Positions 6,506 through 13,537 of a stretch of DNA of 15,403 nt are shown here, piece by piece. A model generated the notes under the pieces. The model made no database searches. It saw only the letters and a list, made by a program, of their open reading frames with translations, and was not told where the DNA came from. How positions within the stretch are numbered: the stretch's first letter is position 1; every line of letters begins with the position of its first letter. Source of the stretch: CAZNLL01 sp964573885. Lineage in GTDB: Bacteria > Desulfobacterota > DSM-4660 > Desulfatiglandales > Desulfatiglandaceae. The DNA lies in NCBI GenBank assembly GCA_964573885.1, contig CAZNLL010000100.1:1-15403 (forward strand), given 5' to 3'. A program made the position numbers and the translations under genes.

Positions 6506-6740
6506 GGATTTTAAGGTTGAACTGGATGAAGAAGACAGGCAGTTTATCACCCAGGTCTTCTTTGAGGATGTGGTAAATAAACTCCGAAGGCTGCACGCCC
6601 GGATCGGTACCCTGAACTGTGGTTTTGCCGGAGAACAATACCGTAAATGGAACCTCCTTTTCAGGTCAAAAGGGCCGGATTTTGAAATTATGGACTTCGA
6701 ATTCGACGAAGATTCCCACGGCTTCAGCCTGGATCCCTGA
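6471..6740 (+). CDS. Small hypothetical protein, 89 residues, N-terminus encoded by a repeat
   Basis: I do not recognise a named family. From about residue 14 the sequence looks like a normal folded protein (VELDEEDRQFITQVFFEDVV, then KLRRLHARIGTLNC) with mixed helices and an acidic C-terminus (DFEFDEDSHGFSLDP). Residues 1-13 are encoded by the REP-like patch, and the ATG at 6471 lies inside a repeat copy. No Shine-Dalgarno sequence precedes it, and no alternative start occurs before the conserved-looking part. Either the repeat replaced the original start and upstream region, leaving a weakly translated or broken gene, or the fused start is used. The gene precedes the zinc-ribbon/HEAT gene by 27 bases on the same strand. 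Confidence 0.6.
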   Translation: MNSGHFDKLRARDFKVELDEEDRQFITQVFFEDVVNKLRRLHARIGTLNCGFAGEQYRKWNLLFRSKGPDFEIMDFEFDEDSHGFSLDP

Positions 6741-6767
6741 CAATGAGGATAAAAGGCCGAGAGATAC

Positions 6768-7874
6768 ATGTTAGAGAGTAAGTTTTTTGGAAAAACCCCC
6801 ACCTACCCGCCAACCTGCCCTTTTTGCGGCGCCCTGATTCAAAGACCCCAAGAGCTGGACACCAGGAGGCCCGGCGAAATGCCTGTAGGCTCCTGTGCAT
6901 GCGGGGCCGTGTATGCCTGTGACGAAACAGGGCATAACGTGGGCGCTGCCATGGTGGAAGCCCTGGTTTTCGGGTGTAACATGGACTGGGACCTTGCCTG
7001 GAGCCTGCTCCCCGAGGAGGACTACACCCAGGAAATCGTGGAGCACTATGACTATGTAAGGCACTTGATGGTCCCGAGCGGCTGCCATGAAGCCAGGCGG
7101 ATCTGGGGGATCCTGCTCTTTGTGAAATTTCATGAAGACGTGCTGGAGGTCACCTCCGAAAAGGTTCAAAAAAGGCTTGAGAAGGCCTCGGCCGAAGCTC
7201 CTGAGTCCACACCCGGGGTCTCCCAAGGGAGGGAGGGCAAGCCCCTCACCAAAAAGGAAATCGAGAAATGCGTCAGGCACTATGAGCCAGACCCTATTCT
7301 GGAGACTGCAGGATATGACAAACGGTTGATCAGGCATCTCCAGCGTCTCCTTTATTCGGGTGACGATCTGTTTAGGGGCCGGGCCGCGGAGATCCTGGGC
7401 CACGCCTGTGCGATCATTGGTGACAAAGAGCCGGGCTCTGTTTCTAAACTGCTCAGTGCCCTATTCTATGCCATATCAGACACGGCCGCTTTCACCTGGG
7501 GCGCCTTTGAGGCCATCGGGGAGATCATCAGCCACAAACCCAAACTCTTCGCAGGGTATGTGCCTCAACTCTATCAATACCTTGCCGACGAAACACGCCG
7601 GCCCCAGGCCCTCCGAACCCTGGCAAGGATTGCCAAGGCAAGACCCGACCTGCTTCGCAAGCACACCTTCCATTTCTTTCCCTACCTGGAAGATCCGGAC
7701 CCCCGGGTCCGGGGCTACACGGTATACCTTCTGGGCAATCTCGGTGCCCATGAGGCCAGGGAAGATCTCGATCGTCTGGCCCAGGACTCCCATGAGGTCT
7801 CCATTTACGAAAAGGGCGCACTGGAGAAGAAGACCGTGGCCCGCCTGGTCCAGGAGGCCCTGGAAAAACTGTAA
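6768..7874 (+). CDS. Zinc-ribbon and HEAT-repeat protein (possibly the DVU0298-like family)
   Basis: A 368-residue protein in two parts. The N-terminus carries a likely zinc site: CPFC (17-20), then C43, C45 and C51 in a Gly-rich stretch (GSCACGAVYAC). After a helical section and a charged linker (about 130-165), the rest (about 185-365) reads as HEAT-like helical repeats, e.g. LLYSGDDLFRGRAAEILGHA and FPYLEDPDPRVRGYTVYLLG. HEAT repeats usually make protein-binding scaffolds. I associate this arrangement with proteins from sulfate reducers annotated as DVU0298-like, from memory only. Its stop codon overlaps the next gene's start in TAATG, so the two products are probably made in fixed ratio and may act together. 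The RBS is weak (GAGAG). Confidence 0.75.
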   Translation: MLESKFFGKTPTYPPTCPFCGALIQRPQELDTRRPGEMPVGSCACGAVYACDETGHNVGAAMVEALVFGCNMDWDLAWSLLPEEDYTQEIVEHYDYVRHLMVPSGCHEARRIWGILLFVKFHEDVLEVTSEKVQKRLEKASAEAPESTPGVSQGREGKPLTKKEIEKCVRHYEPDPILETAGYDKRLIRHLQRLLYSGDDLFRGRAAEILGHACAIIGDKEPGSVSKLLSALFYAISDTAAFTWGAFEAIGEIISHKPKLFAGYVPQLYQYLADETRRPQALRTLARIAKARPDLLRKHTFHFFPYLEDPDPRVRGYTVYLLGNLGAHEAREDLDRLAQDSHEVSIYEKGALEKKTVARLVQEALEKL

Positions 7875-9019
7875 TGACCAAATATTTCTTCTCCGGGCCC
7901 CAGGGGTCCATTCCTTTGGGTCCCGATCATCTGGCCCTTCCTTTCCGCATCGGTCCTTCCCGAGTACACCCCTTTCTCACCCTGGGAGACTATTTCAAAG
8001 GTATCGAGGAGTTTGTGTTTCGGGATGGGGGAAAGGCGCTTGGCCGACTGTTTCGAGAGGCCTCTTCCATGGACATCCTCCCCGAGCAGATCCAAGACCT
8101 TTCTATTTTCTCGGAAAAGCACGGTGCCCTTTATCATCTGTCCCGGGTCCAGGCGACGGCAGGAAAACTCAGGGTGGACTTTTGCGTGACCACGGCCCTG
8201 GGCGAAAGCAAGGCCTGGCTGGTGCGGGAATTTGAAGTGCTCCGCTTGCTGGAGCGGTCTTTTCACCCCCCCTGTCTTCCCAAGCCTTTTTTCGCCGGCG
8301 AAATCCATCGGGCCGTGGGGGAGGATGTCGAGACCTTTTCCATGCTGGCTTCCCAGTGGTTCACAGGCTTTCATGAATGGCACCTCTCCATGGATAAAAT
8401 CCAAAGCCGGCCGAAGGTCCATATCTGGGATCAGGAAGGAGGATATCGCTTCGCCTCCAGAGAGGAGACCTTTGAATTGTTCAGGCAGGCCGCCAGAATA
8501 CTCACCCTCTATTACGACACCCAGGATTTCCGGCAGATCAGCCCCTGGCATCACGGGGCCGGGGATTTCGTGATCAACTGCACCGGAGGTTCAACCCAGG
8601 TGAGACTCACCACAGCGAGAAATTACAGGCCCCTTATGGTATTTCCCGCCAAGCACCGACTCAATCCCCTCCTGGCTTTGATCTATTTTTTTCTGAATCT
8701 CACCGTAAAAATGCGCCTGGACAAACTGGACGGGACGGGGCAGACAGCCTGGGCTGAAGAGACAACGCTAAAGGCCGCCACAGTAGGCTTTTTTGAAGCC
8801 CTCCAGATGATGGAGGCTGAAGGCAGATACGGCCTGGGCAAGCCCGGTGACCTGCATGCCCTGCTGAAGTCTTTTGGCCCTCAAGAGCTTGGGACCCTTT
8901 TTAACGGCCTGGCAGATCTTTACCAAGAAGAAGACCCTTCCGATCTCTTGGTGATACAGAAGCATTGGGGAGACCATATCAAGGGACTCTTTGAGGCCCT
9001 CCAGGACCGCCGCTTATAA
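7874..9019 (+). CDS. Unknown 381-residue protein with kinase-like hints
   Basis: I do not recognise a named family. Features that recall small-molecule or Rio-type kinases are a basic/hydrophobic segment (AWLVREFEVLRLLE, 114-127) followed by PPCLPKP, and the segment ISPWHHGAGDFVIN (222-235), which could be a diverged catalytic loop. The usual HGDLxxxN pattern is not intact, so the kinase link is only a suggestion. A hydrophobic stretch (LLALIYFFLNLTVKM, about 266-280) is too short and internal to be called a membrane anchor. The start ATG overlaps the upstream stop (TAATG), showing tight translational coupling with the HEAT-repeat protein. The last 41 bases overlap the end of the convergent YkgJ-like gene. 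Confidence 0.7.
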   Translation: MTKYFFSGPQGSIPLGPDHLALPFRIGPSRVHPFLTLGDYFKGIEEFVFRDGGKALGRLFREASSMDILPEQIQDLSIFSEKHGALYHLSRVQATAGKLRVDFCVTTALGESKAWLVREFEVLRLLERSFHPPCLPKPFFAGEIHRAVGEDVETFSMLASQWFTGFHEWHLSMDKIQSRPKVHIWDQEGGYRFASREETFELFRQAARILTLYYDTQDFRQISPWHHGAGDFVINCTGGSTQVRLTTARNYRPLMVFPAKHRLNPLLALIYFFLNLTVKMRLDKLDGTGQTAWAEETTLKAATVGFFEALQMMEAEGRYGLGKPGDLHALLKSFGPQELGTLFNGLADLYQEEDPSDLLVIQKHWGDHIKGLFEALQDRRL

Positions 9020-9629
9020 GGTCTTCCACAGAGGTCCTTAAGGCCTTAGACACCGATAGCAAGAGGGAGGCCCTGTGGAGGTCTTTCCTGCCGGTCCCTT
9101 GTAAGATTTCCGAGGAAAGAGAAAAGAGCTCCTTATAAACCCGGTCGAGATCAAAGGCCGGATAGGTCCCGCCCTTTTTGAATCCCGATTTTCCGCACAC
9201 CCGGGCCTGCCCTTGAATCAGGGTGGGAATACCGTAGACCCGACAGGTAATAGGACGGTAGGCATAAAGGATACACTCCTGGTGATCATTGAGAAGGGGA
9301 CACCTGATTCTCTGCCTCGCCAAGGAAAGGGTGTCCATTTCAGAGGTGGCGTCATGGCCACCACCTGCCGCCTCCAGACGCTTGAGCTCTTGTTCCGCCT
9401 TATCTCCTAATCTGAGGGCGACCCGCCTTTGTTTTCTGTCTAAATCCTCAAAATGGCGCCTGAGGTATAAGGCCTCAACCATGAACAATCCAAAAAGGGC
9501 ATAACAGCAATCCGTGCAGTGGGGCTTGCACCGGACTTGGTCGCCGTGTTCCCTCTGCATCCGCTCAAAGGCTTGATCAGCTCCCGCTGCCAGCCGTTCG
9601 TAGCGTTCAAAGATCGGGGTGAGGTTCAT
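8979..9629 (-). CDS. YkgJ-family cysteine cluster protein (UPF0153)
   Basis: This 216-residue protein has the YkgJ pattern of conserved cysteines thought to bind zinc or iron. They are C34, C38 and the pair C41-C42 (CKPHCTDCC), then C110 (CPLL), C119 (ECILYAYRP) and C129 in the diagnostic CRVYGIP motif, with a further C145. The biochemical role of the family is not established. The ATG at 9629 overlaps the stop of the upstream TPR gene (ATGA), so the two are translationally coupled. The final 41 bases overlap the end of the convergent gene ending at 9019; the overlapping C-terminal residues (EDLISGGPGGPQRVP) look dispensable. Confidence 0.9.
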   Translation of the reverse strand: MNLTPIFERYERLAAGADQAFERMQREHGDQVRCKPHCTDCCYALFGLFMVEALYLRRHFEDLDRKQRRVALRLGDKAEQELKRLEAAGGGHDATSEMDTLSLARQRIRCPLLNDHQECILYAYRPITCRVYGIPTLIQGQARVCGKSGFKKGGTYPAFDLDRVYKELFSLSSEILQGTGRKDLHRASLLLSVSKALRTSVEDLISGGPGGPQRVP

Positions 9630-10252
9630 TCCTTGCGATGGGGTTTGAGTCTTTCCAAAAATTCCGGATGGACATTGAATCCCAGGGAAAGGGCCTTGTC
9701 TACATGCTCAATGGCCTTCTCATAATTGTCATTGTTGTAATAGGCCGTGGCCAGATTATTGTGGCCCAATCCAAAGTCGGGGGCCATTTTCACCAGTTTT
9801 TCTCCTGTTTCAACGGCCTTTTCCACCTCATCTTTCTGTAGGTAGGCATTGATCAAATTACAGTAAGCCTGAGCGATTTTGGGGTTGAGCTCAATGGCCT
9901 TTTCCAAACACTCAATGGCCTCTTCCGCCCTGGCCATTTGTAAATAGGCAAACCCCAGATTGGAATAGCCCCGGGCATATCTGGGCTCGATCTCAATCGC
10001 CTGTTTGTTGGCATACACCACCCGTTCCAAATCGCCCTGCTTAAAATAGATATACCCGAGATTCACATAGGCCTCAAACATGCGCCCGCTGTTATCAATG
10101 GCCTCGTTAAAGGCCTCCACGGCCTCATCCAGCTTGTTCTGTTTCATCAGGGCCACACCCATGTTGTAACTGGAATTGGCACATCCAGGGTTCTCTTTGA
10201 GTATCTGCTTTTGCTCGGCAATGAATTCTTCGGCATCCTGCGGTGTTCTCAT
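9626..10252 (-). CDS. Tetratricopeptide repeat protein
   Basis: A protein of about 208 residues made almost wholly of TPR units: at least four consecutive 34-residue repeats with the A/G/Y pattern (YNMGVALMKQNKLDEAVEAF, YVNLGYIYFKQGDLERVVYA, YSNLGFAYLQMARAEEAIEC, YCNLINAYLQKDEVEKAVET and a further partial repeat). TPRs mediate protein-protein contacts; the partner is unknown. No signal peptide is visible, so it is probably cytoplasmic. The start is uncertain: a TTG at 10264 extends the frame by four codons, while the ATG at 10252 is the more usual codon; both have only an AAGGGA element at imperfect spacing. It lies about 140 bases downstream of dsrD on the same strand, past a long hairpin, so co-transcription with dsr is possible but not shown. 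Confidence 0.9.
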   Translation of the reverse strand: MRTPQDAEEFIAEQKQILKENPGCANSSYNMGVALMKQNKLDEAVEAFNEAIDNSGRMFEAYVNLGYIYFKQGDLERVVYANKQAIEIEPRYARGYSNLGFAYLQMARAEEAIECLEKAIELNPKIAQAYCNLINAYLQKDEVEKAVETGEKLVKMAPDFGLGHNNLATAYYNNDNYEKAIEHVDKALSLGFNVHPEFLERLKPHRKE

Positions 10253-10312
10253 GACGTCTTTCAAATCCCTTCATCCCTCTAAAGGAGGGTTGACTTGGTG
10301 CATCTGCTGAAT

Positions 10313-10357
10313 ATGGCAAGAGGCCACAATCCTGCCTGGACAGCGGCCTCTTGCCAT
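10313..10357 (-). repeat. Long inverted repeat downstream of dsrD
   Basis: ATGGCAAGAGGCC (10313-10325) and GGCCTCTTGCCAT (10345-10357) form a perfect 13-bp stem with a 19-base loop. It lies 37 bases past the dsrD stop, between dsrD and the TPR gene. No T run follows on either strand, so it is not a canonical intrinsic terminator. It may be a factor-assisted terminator, a 3'-end stabiliser of the dsrABD mRNA, or a processing site. Confidence 0.6.
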
Positions 10358-10393
10358 CTCGTTTCTTTCGGTTTTAAAGGACCCCGTGAGGAC

Positions 10394-10624
10394 CTAATAA
10401 TCCTTAGTAACGCCTCTACCCTTAAGACCGTACATGGTGCTGCTTCCCGTGGAGAAATAGATTAACTTCTCCTCGTTCACCAGGGCGGTGGCAGCCTTCT
10501 TAATTTCCCTTGCCTTGGCATCGGGTTTCACCTTCCGCACGGCTTTTTCCATGTCATTGAAATAAAATTTGGTCTTGTTGCTGTTTTGGGCGAAGTCCAA
10601 AATGGCGTTTTTTAACTCTTCCAT
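10394..10624 (-). CDS. dsrD: Dissimilatory sulfite reductase-associated protein DsrD
   Basis: DsrD is a small winged-helix protein encoded directly after dsrAB in sulfate reducers; published work links it to enhanced sulfite reductase activity of DsrAB. The 76-residue product matches the family in length and signature: FYFNDMEKAVRKVKPDAKAREIKKAATALVNEEKLIYFSTGSSTMYGLKG, with the conserved FYFND start and the STGSSTMYGLKG end (given here in parts: helices about 8-45, wing about 50-65). An in-frame TTG at 10639 gives a longer ORF, but GAGGAG just upstream of the ATG at 10624 marks that ATG as the start. It lies 35 bases after dsrB. Its presence supports a reductive, sulfate- or sulfite-reducing pathway. 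Confidence 0.95.
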   Translation of the reverse strand: MEELKNAILDFAQNSNKTKFYFNDMEKAVRKVKPDAKAREIKKAATALVNEEKLIYFSTGSSTMYGLKGRGVTKDY

Positions 10625-10659
10625 TGCAATGCTCCTCAATATAGTTGACGCATGACTCC

Positions 10660-11847
10660 TTATTCAATGCCACCGGCTGCCTTTGAGACCTCCCAGGCCG
10701 CATCCGTGTATTTAAACAGGGTCGAGGTCCGATAGGTATCATAAGCGAGTCGATAGTCGTCTATGAGGTGGTCGGTGAACTCCAGATCACATTTTTCAAA
10801 GAATTTCTCCCATCCAATTCGCTCGGCCCAGTCACCGATCCGCTCGTATTTATTGGCATCCTTTGCATAGGCCTCAACAATCTTCTTCACATCCTGGCAA
10901 ACCTCGGGAAATCTGGGGAAAGTGTTGGGCAGCCAAGGAACAACCACCTTGGAAAATTTGGGCGGGCTGAGCCGGTTGGAGATCTTCCCCCCGGCCAGGA
11001 TGGTTACACCGTCGCCCTCTTTGTCCGACAGCGGTACGGCCAGGCACATGGTGTAGCAGTTGCCACAGAACATGCACCGCTCATTTTTGATCTTAACGGT
11101 CTTTTTGCCGTCTTCGGTCTTGGCGGGCGAAATGGCCCCGGTGGGACAGGCGGCGATGACCAGAGGGATCTCGCACAGGGAATCCATAACCTCGTGGTCG
11201 ATCACGGGCGGTTTCCTGTGGTAGCCCAGGAGGGCGATGTCCGAGCAGTGGACGGCCCCGCACATGTTCAGACAGCAGGCCATGGAGATCCTGACCTGAG
11301 CCGGGAACGTCATGCCCTGGAAATGATCAAAAAGGTCATCCAGCACGGCCTTGACCATGGATGAGGCGTCTGTGGCAGGGGTATGGCAGTGCAGATATCC
11401 CTGGGTATGGACAATATTGGTCAGGCCCGCGCCGGTTCCGCCCAAGGGGAACTTATAGCTTCCCGAGACGTGCTTCCGGCTCTGAAGGTCCTTTTTCAAG
11501 GCCTCCATCTTGTCTTTAGCGTCCGTCATGAATTCAATATTATTCCGGGTGGTGAACCTCACGTACCCATCGCAGTATTTGTCTGCGATCTCGCAGATCT
11601 CACGGACATGCTCAACGGTCATGAACCGGCAGCCGCCGCATCTTACCGTATAAATCTCATCCCCGGTCTCGGATACATGGACCAGCACACCGGGCTCCAG
11701 GATTTCATGATATTTCCATTTTCCATAGTTATTCTGGATTACGGGAGGAAAATACTGCCAGAAGTGCCTGGGGCCCAGGTCGGTGATCCTGTTCTCCATG
11801 GGTTTGTCAGGGTTAAAAAGACCCAATCTCTCAGTAGATAATGCCAT
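10660..11847 (-). CDS. dsrB: Dissimilatory sulfite reductase beta subunit
   Basis: DsrB is the beta subunit of the alpha2beta2 enzyme that reduces sulfite in the cytoplasm, passing sulfur to DsrC. The 395-residue product has the family's normal length. The siroheme-coupled [4Fe-4S] ligands are visible as C154 (YLHCHTPATD) and C191/C192/C196 (ACCLNMCG). The inserted ferredoxin domain carries C234 (AACPTGAI) and CMFCGNCYTMC (258-268). The RCGGCRFMT segment (69-77) and TRNNIEF (100-106) are typical of the siroheme-binding core. The ATG at 11847 has GGAGGT eight bases upstream, overlapping the end of dsrA; only 12 bases separate the two genes. The order dsrA-dsrB-dsrD is canonical. Confidence 0.98.
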   Translation of the reverse strand: MALSTERLGLFNPDKPMENRITDLGPRHFWQYFPPVIQNNYGKWKYHEILEPGVLVHVSETGDEIYTVRCGGCRFMTVEHVREICEIADKYCDGYVRFTTRNNIEFMTDAKDKMEALKKDLQSRKHVSGSYKFPLGGTGAGLTNIVHTQGYLHCHTPATDASSMVKAVLDDLFDHFQGMTFPAQVRISMACCLNMCGAVHCSDIALLGYHRKPPVIDHEVMDSLCEIPLVIAACPTGAISPAKTEDGKKTVKIKNERCMFCGNCYTMCLAVPLSDKEGDGVTILAGGKISNRLSPPKFSKVVVPWLPNTFPRFPEVCQDVKKIVEAYAKDANKYERIGDWAERIGWEKFFEKCDLEFTDHLIDDYRLAYDTYRTSTLFKYTDAAWEVSKAAGGIE

Positions 11848-11859
11848 GATTCAGACCTC

Positions 11860-13278
11860 CTATCTCTTATGCTTGGCTCGATAGTCTTCGATCTTCCGAT
11901 CCCACCCGCCGGGAACATCTTCCTCTTTCCAGAAAATGTAGGGGTTGCTCCTCGGTTCTTTAACCATCTGTGGCATAGGCGGAATTTCCAAAATCTCCAG
12001 GAACTTAGGAACCCCGTAACGCTGGATCAACTCGCCCAGGCGCTCACGGTTTTTGCCCTCTTCCATCCACCAATCCCAAACCTTGTCTACGATCTCTTTG
12101 ATGTTGTCGTAAGGAGGTTCGCATTTCACAAAGGGAATGGTGAGCAGGGACATCTGGGCCCCTTCAAGGATGGGCGCCTTGGCTCCAAAGAGGATGCTGC
12201 ATCCCGTATCGGTTCCCGGCCTGAGGGCCCTGGGCATGACATTGATGCAGTGCATACACCGCGTGCACTCTTTGTCGTCGATCATAAGTTTTCCGTCTTC
12301 CATCCACATGCACCGGGTCGGGCAGAGGTCAATCACCTCTTTCTGGATATCAAACTTGCCCCAGTCTCTTCCGGCATGGGCCCCGCCGTTGGGTGGAATC
12401 TCACCGCCGATGTAAGCCTGAACCGCCTCTTGGTCTATGCGGATATCATCCTTCCAAGTACCGATAAAAGACATATCGGCACGGGCAATGGCCGCCACGC
12501 ATCCGTTGGGACAACCATCGAATTTGAATTTGAATTTATAAGGGAAGGCCGGGCGGTGAAGTTCATCCTGATAATAGTGGGTCAGTTCATAGCACATATC
12601 CTGGGTGTCAATACAGGACCATTCGCACCGCGCCTTTCCCAGGCAGCACGAGGGCGAGCGCAGGTTGGATCCGGATCCACCCAGGTCCTGCTGCAACACA
12701 TGGGTCAGTTCATAAAAGACGGGCTCAAGCTGCTCTGTAAAAGTGCCCAAGAAAATGATGTCACCCGTGGATCCGTGCATGTTCAGCAGCCCGCTTCCTC
12801 TGTATTCCCACAGGTCACAGAGGCTTCTCAGATAGTCTGTGTTGTAAAATTTACTGGAGGGCTGGTTCACGCGCATGGTATGGAAATGGGCGATGGAGGG
12901 AAACTGTTCCTGAAGGTCGGAATACCGGCCGATAACACCCCCGCCGTATCCAAAAACACCCACAATACCGCCGTGTTTCCAGTGGGTCTCACCATCGTCA
13001 AACGAGACCTGGGCCTGACCAAGCAGGTCTTCCACCACATCTTTTTCGATCAACATGCGGTCATCAGCCAGTTTGCCTCGGCGCAGGGCCTCCCGTTTGG
13101 CATCCGCCACGTAGCTTGGCCAGGGCCCCTTTTCCATCTCCTCAAGGTCGGGAATACTGTGCTTGCATTTGTAGTTTTTGAGCTCTTCTTCCGTATAGTT
13201 ATTCAATTCTTCGTCAGTATAGATCCGAAGCTCTTCATACTTCAGCTCTTTTTGTTCTTCTCTTGGTTCAAAAGCCAT
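11860..13278 (-). CDS. dsrA: Dissimilatory sulfite reductase alpha subunit, with N-terminal extension
   Basis: DsrA pairs with DsrB to form dissimilatory sulfite reductase, the last reductive step of sulfate respiration. The conserved body starts near GPWPSYVADAKREA (51-64) and includes ETHWKHGGIVGVFGYGGGVI (97-116). Siroheme-site cluster ligands are C212 and C218 (CLGKARC) and C256 and C260 (CPNGC). The ferredoxin domain has C319 (LCPTRC) and C338, C341 and C344 (CTRCMHC). Well-studied DsrA proteins begin about ten residues before GPWPS; here about 35 extra residues precede that point, acidic and rich in Y-x-EEL units. The start is secure: AAGGAGG lies eight bases before the ATG. It is the first gene of the dsrABD operon. 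Confidence 0.98.
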   Translation of the reverse strand: MAFEPREEQKELKYEELRIYTDEELNNYTEEELKNYKCKHSIPDLEEMEKGPWPSYVADAKREALRRGKLADDRMLIEKDVVEDLLGQAQVSFDDGETHWKHGGIVGVFGYGGGVIGRYSDLQEQFPSIAHFHTMRVNQPSSKFYNTDYLRSLCDLWEYRGSGLLNMHGSTGDIIFLGTFTEQLEPVFYELTHVLQQDLGGSGSNLRSPSCCLGKARCEWSCIDTQDMCYELTHYYQDELHRPAFPYKFKFKFDGCPNGCVAAIARADMSFIGTWKDDIRIDQEAVQAYIGGEIPPNGGAHAGRDWGKFDIQKEVIDLCPTRCMWMEDGKLMIDDKECTRCMHCINVMPRALRPGTDTGCSILFGAKAPILEGAQMSLLTIPFVKCEPPYDNIKEIVDKVWDWWMEEGKNRERLGELIQRYGVPKFLEILEIPPMPQMVKEPRSNPYIFWKEEDVPGGWDRKIEDYRAKHKR

Positions 13279-13355
13279 TATTTGTGCCTCCTTTTTTTGG
13301 AAAAATGGAATCTCTCAAGGAGTAAACCCAAAAAGCGTTTTCTAAGTTCCTTCAC
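13278..13355 (-). CDS. Possible leader peptide of 25 residues ahead of dsrA
   Basis: A short frame on the minus strand starts with GTG at 13355, preceded by the purine-rich GAGGGAGGAG, and ends with a TAA whose last A is the first base of the dsrA ATG (TAATG). The peptide would be very basic and partly amphipathic (KELRKRFLGLLLERF, then a Lys/Arg-rich tail). The same frame is open upstream to an ATG at 13445 without an RBS. The stop overlap and purine-rich start site suggest translational coupling to dsrA. However, dsrA has its own strong Shine-Dalgarno sequence inside the frame's end, and a 78-base open frame can occur by chance. Confidence 0.25.
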   Translation of the reverse strand: MKELRKRFLGLLLERFHFSKKRRHK

Positions 13356-13453
13356 CTCCTCCCTCAAAAAATTGTATGATGCCAATCTGAAACTTTGGGT
13401 TGAATGAATGCCTTCTCCGCCCCTTTGGGACGCAAGCGGGCACATCAAGTGAG

Positions 13454-13500
13454 TTAACTACTTGTGAATATTGGAACTTGTTCATTTTTCAAATAGTTAA
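13454..13500. repeat. Inverted repeat downstream of the dsrA promoter, candidate operator
   Basis: TTAACTACTTG (13454-13464) and CAAATAGTTAA (13490-13500) are complementary at 10 of 11 positions. The distal end lies at the predicted dsrA start site, just past the -10 box. The half-site resembles that of the inverted repeat at the dsrC start site (TTAAGTACTCAA), raising the possibility of a shared regulator. The half-sites face the other way here (TTAA outermost), which weakens the comparison. Confidence 0.4.
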
Positions 13501-13507
13501 GGTTTGA

Positions 13508-13537
13508 TTTATAATCAAAAGCCCTGTTCGTTGTCAA
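13508..13537 (-). promoter_or_regulatory. Sigma-70-like promoter of dsrABD
   Basis: On the minus strand, TTGACA (13537-13532), an 18-base spacer and TATAAA (13513-13508) form a strong promoter with a perfect -35 box. The predicted start near 13501 gives dsrA an unusually long leader of about 220 bases, which holds an inverted repeat and a possible leader peptide. Confidence 0.7.

Noticed and set aside
7360..8235. A 291-residue plus-strand frame across the HEAT-repeat and following genes
   Set aside because: The translation is Pro/Ser/Arg-rich and low in structure, and it crosses two better-supported genes joined by a TAATG overlap.
10625..10639. A longer dsrD starting at the TTG at 10639
   Set aside because: The extension contains the GAGGAG ribosome binding site of the ATG at 10624, and the family starts at the MEE segment.
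11869..13407. A 512-residue open frame on the plus strand antisense to dsrA
   Set aside because: It is the mirror of the dsrA coding strand; the translation shows no domain and dsrA is certain. Long antisense frames arise from codon bias in GC-rich genes.
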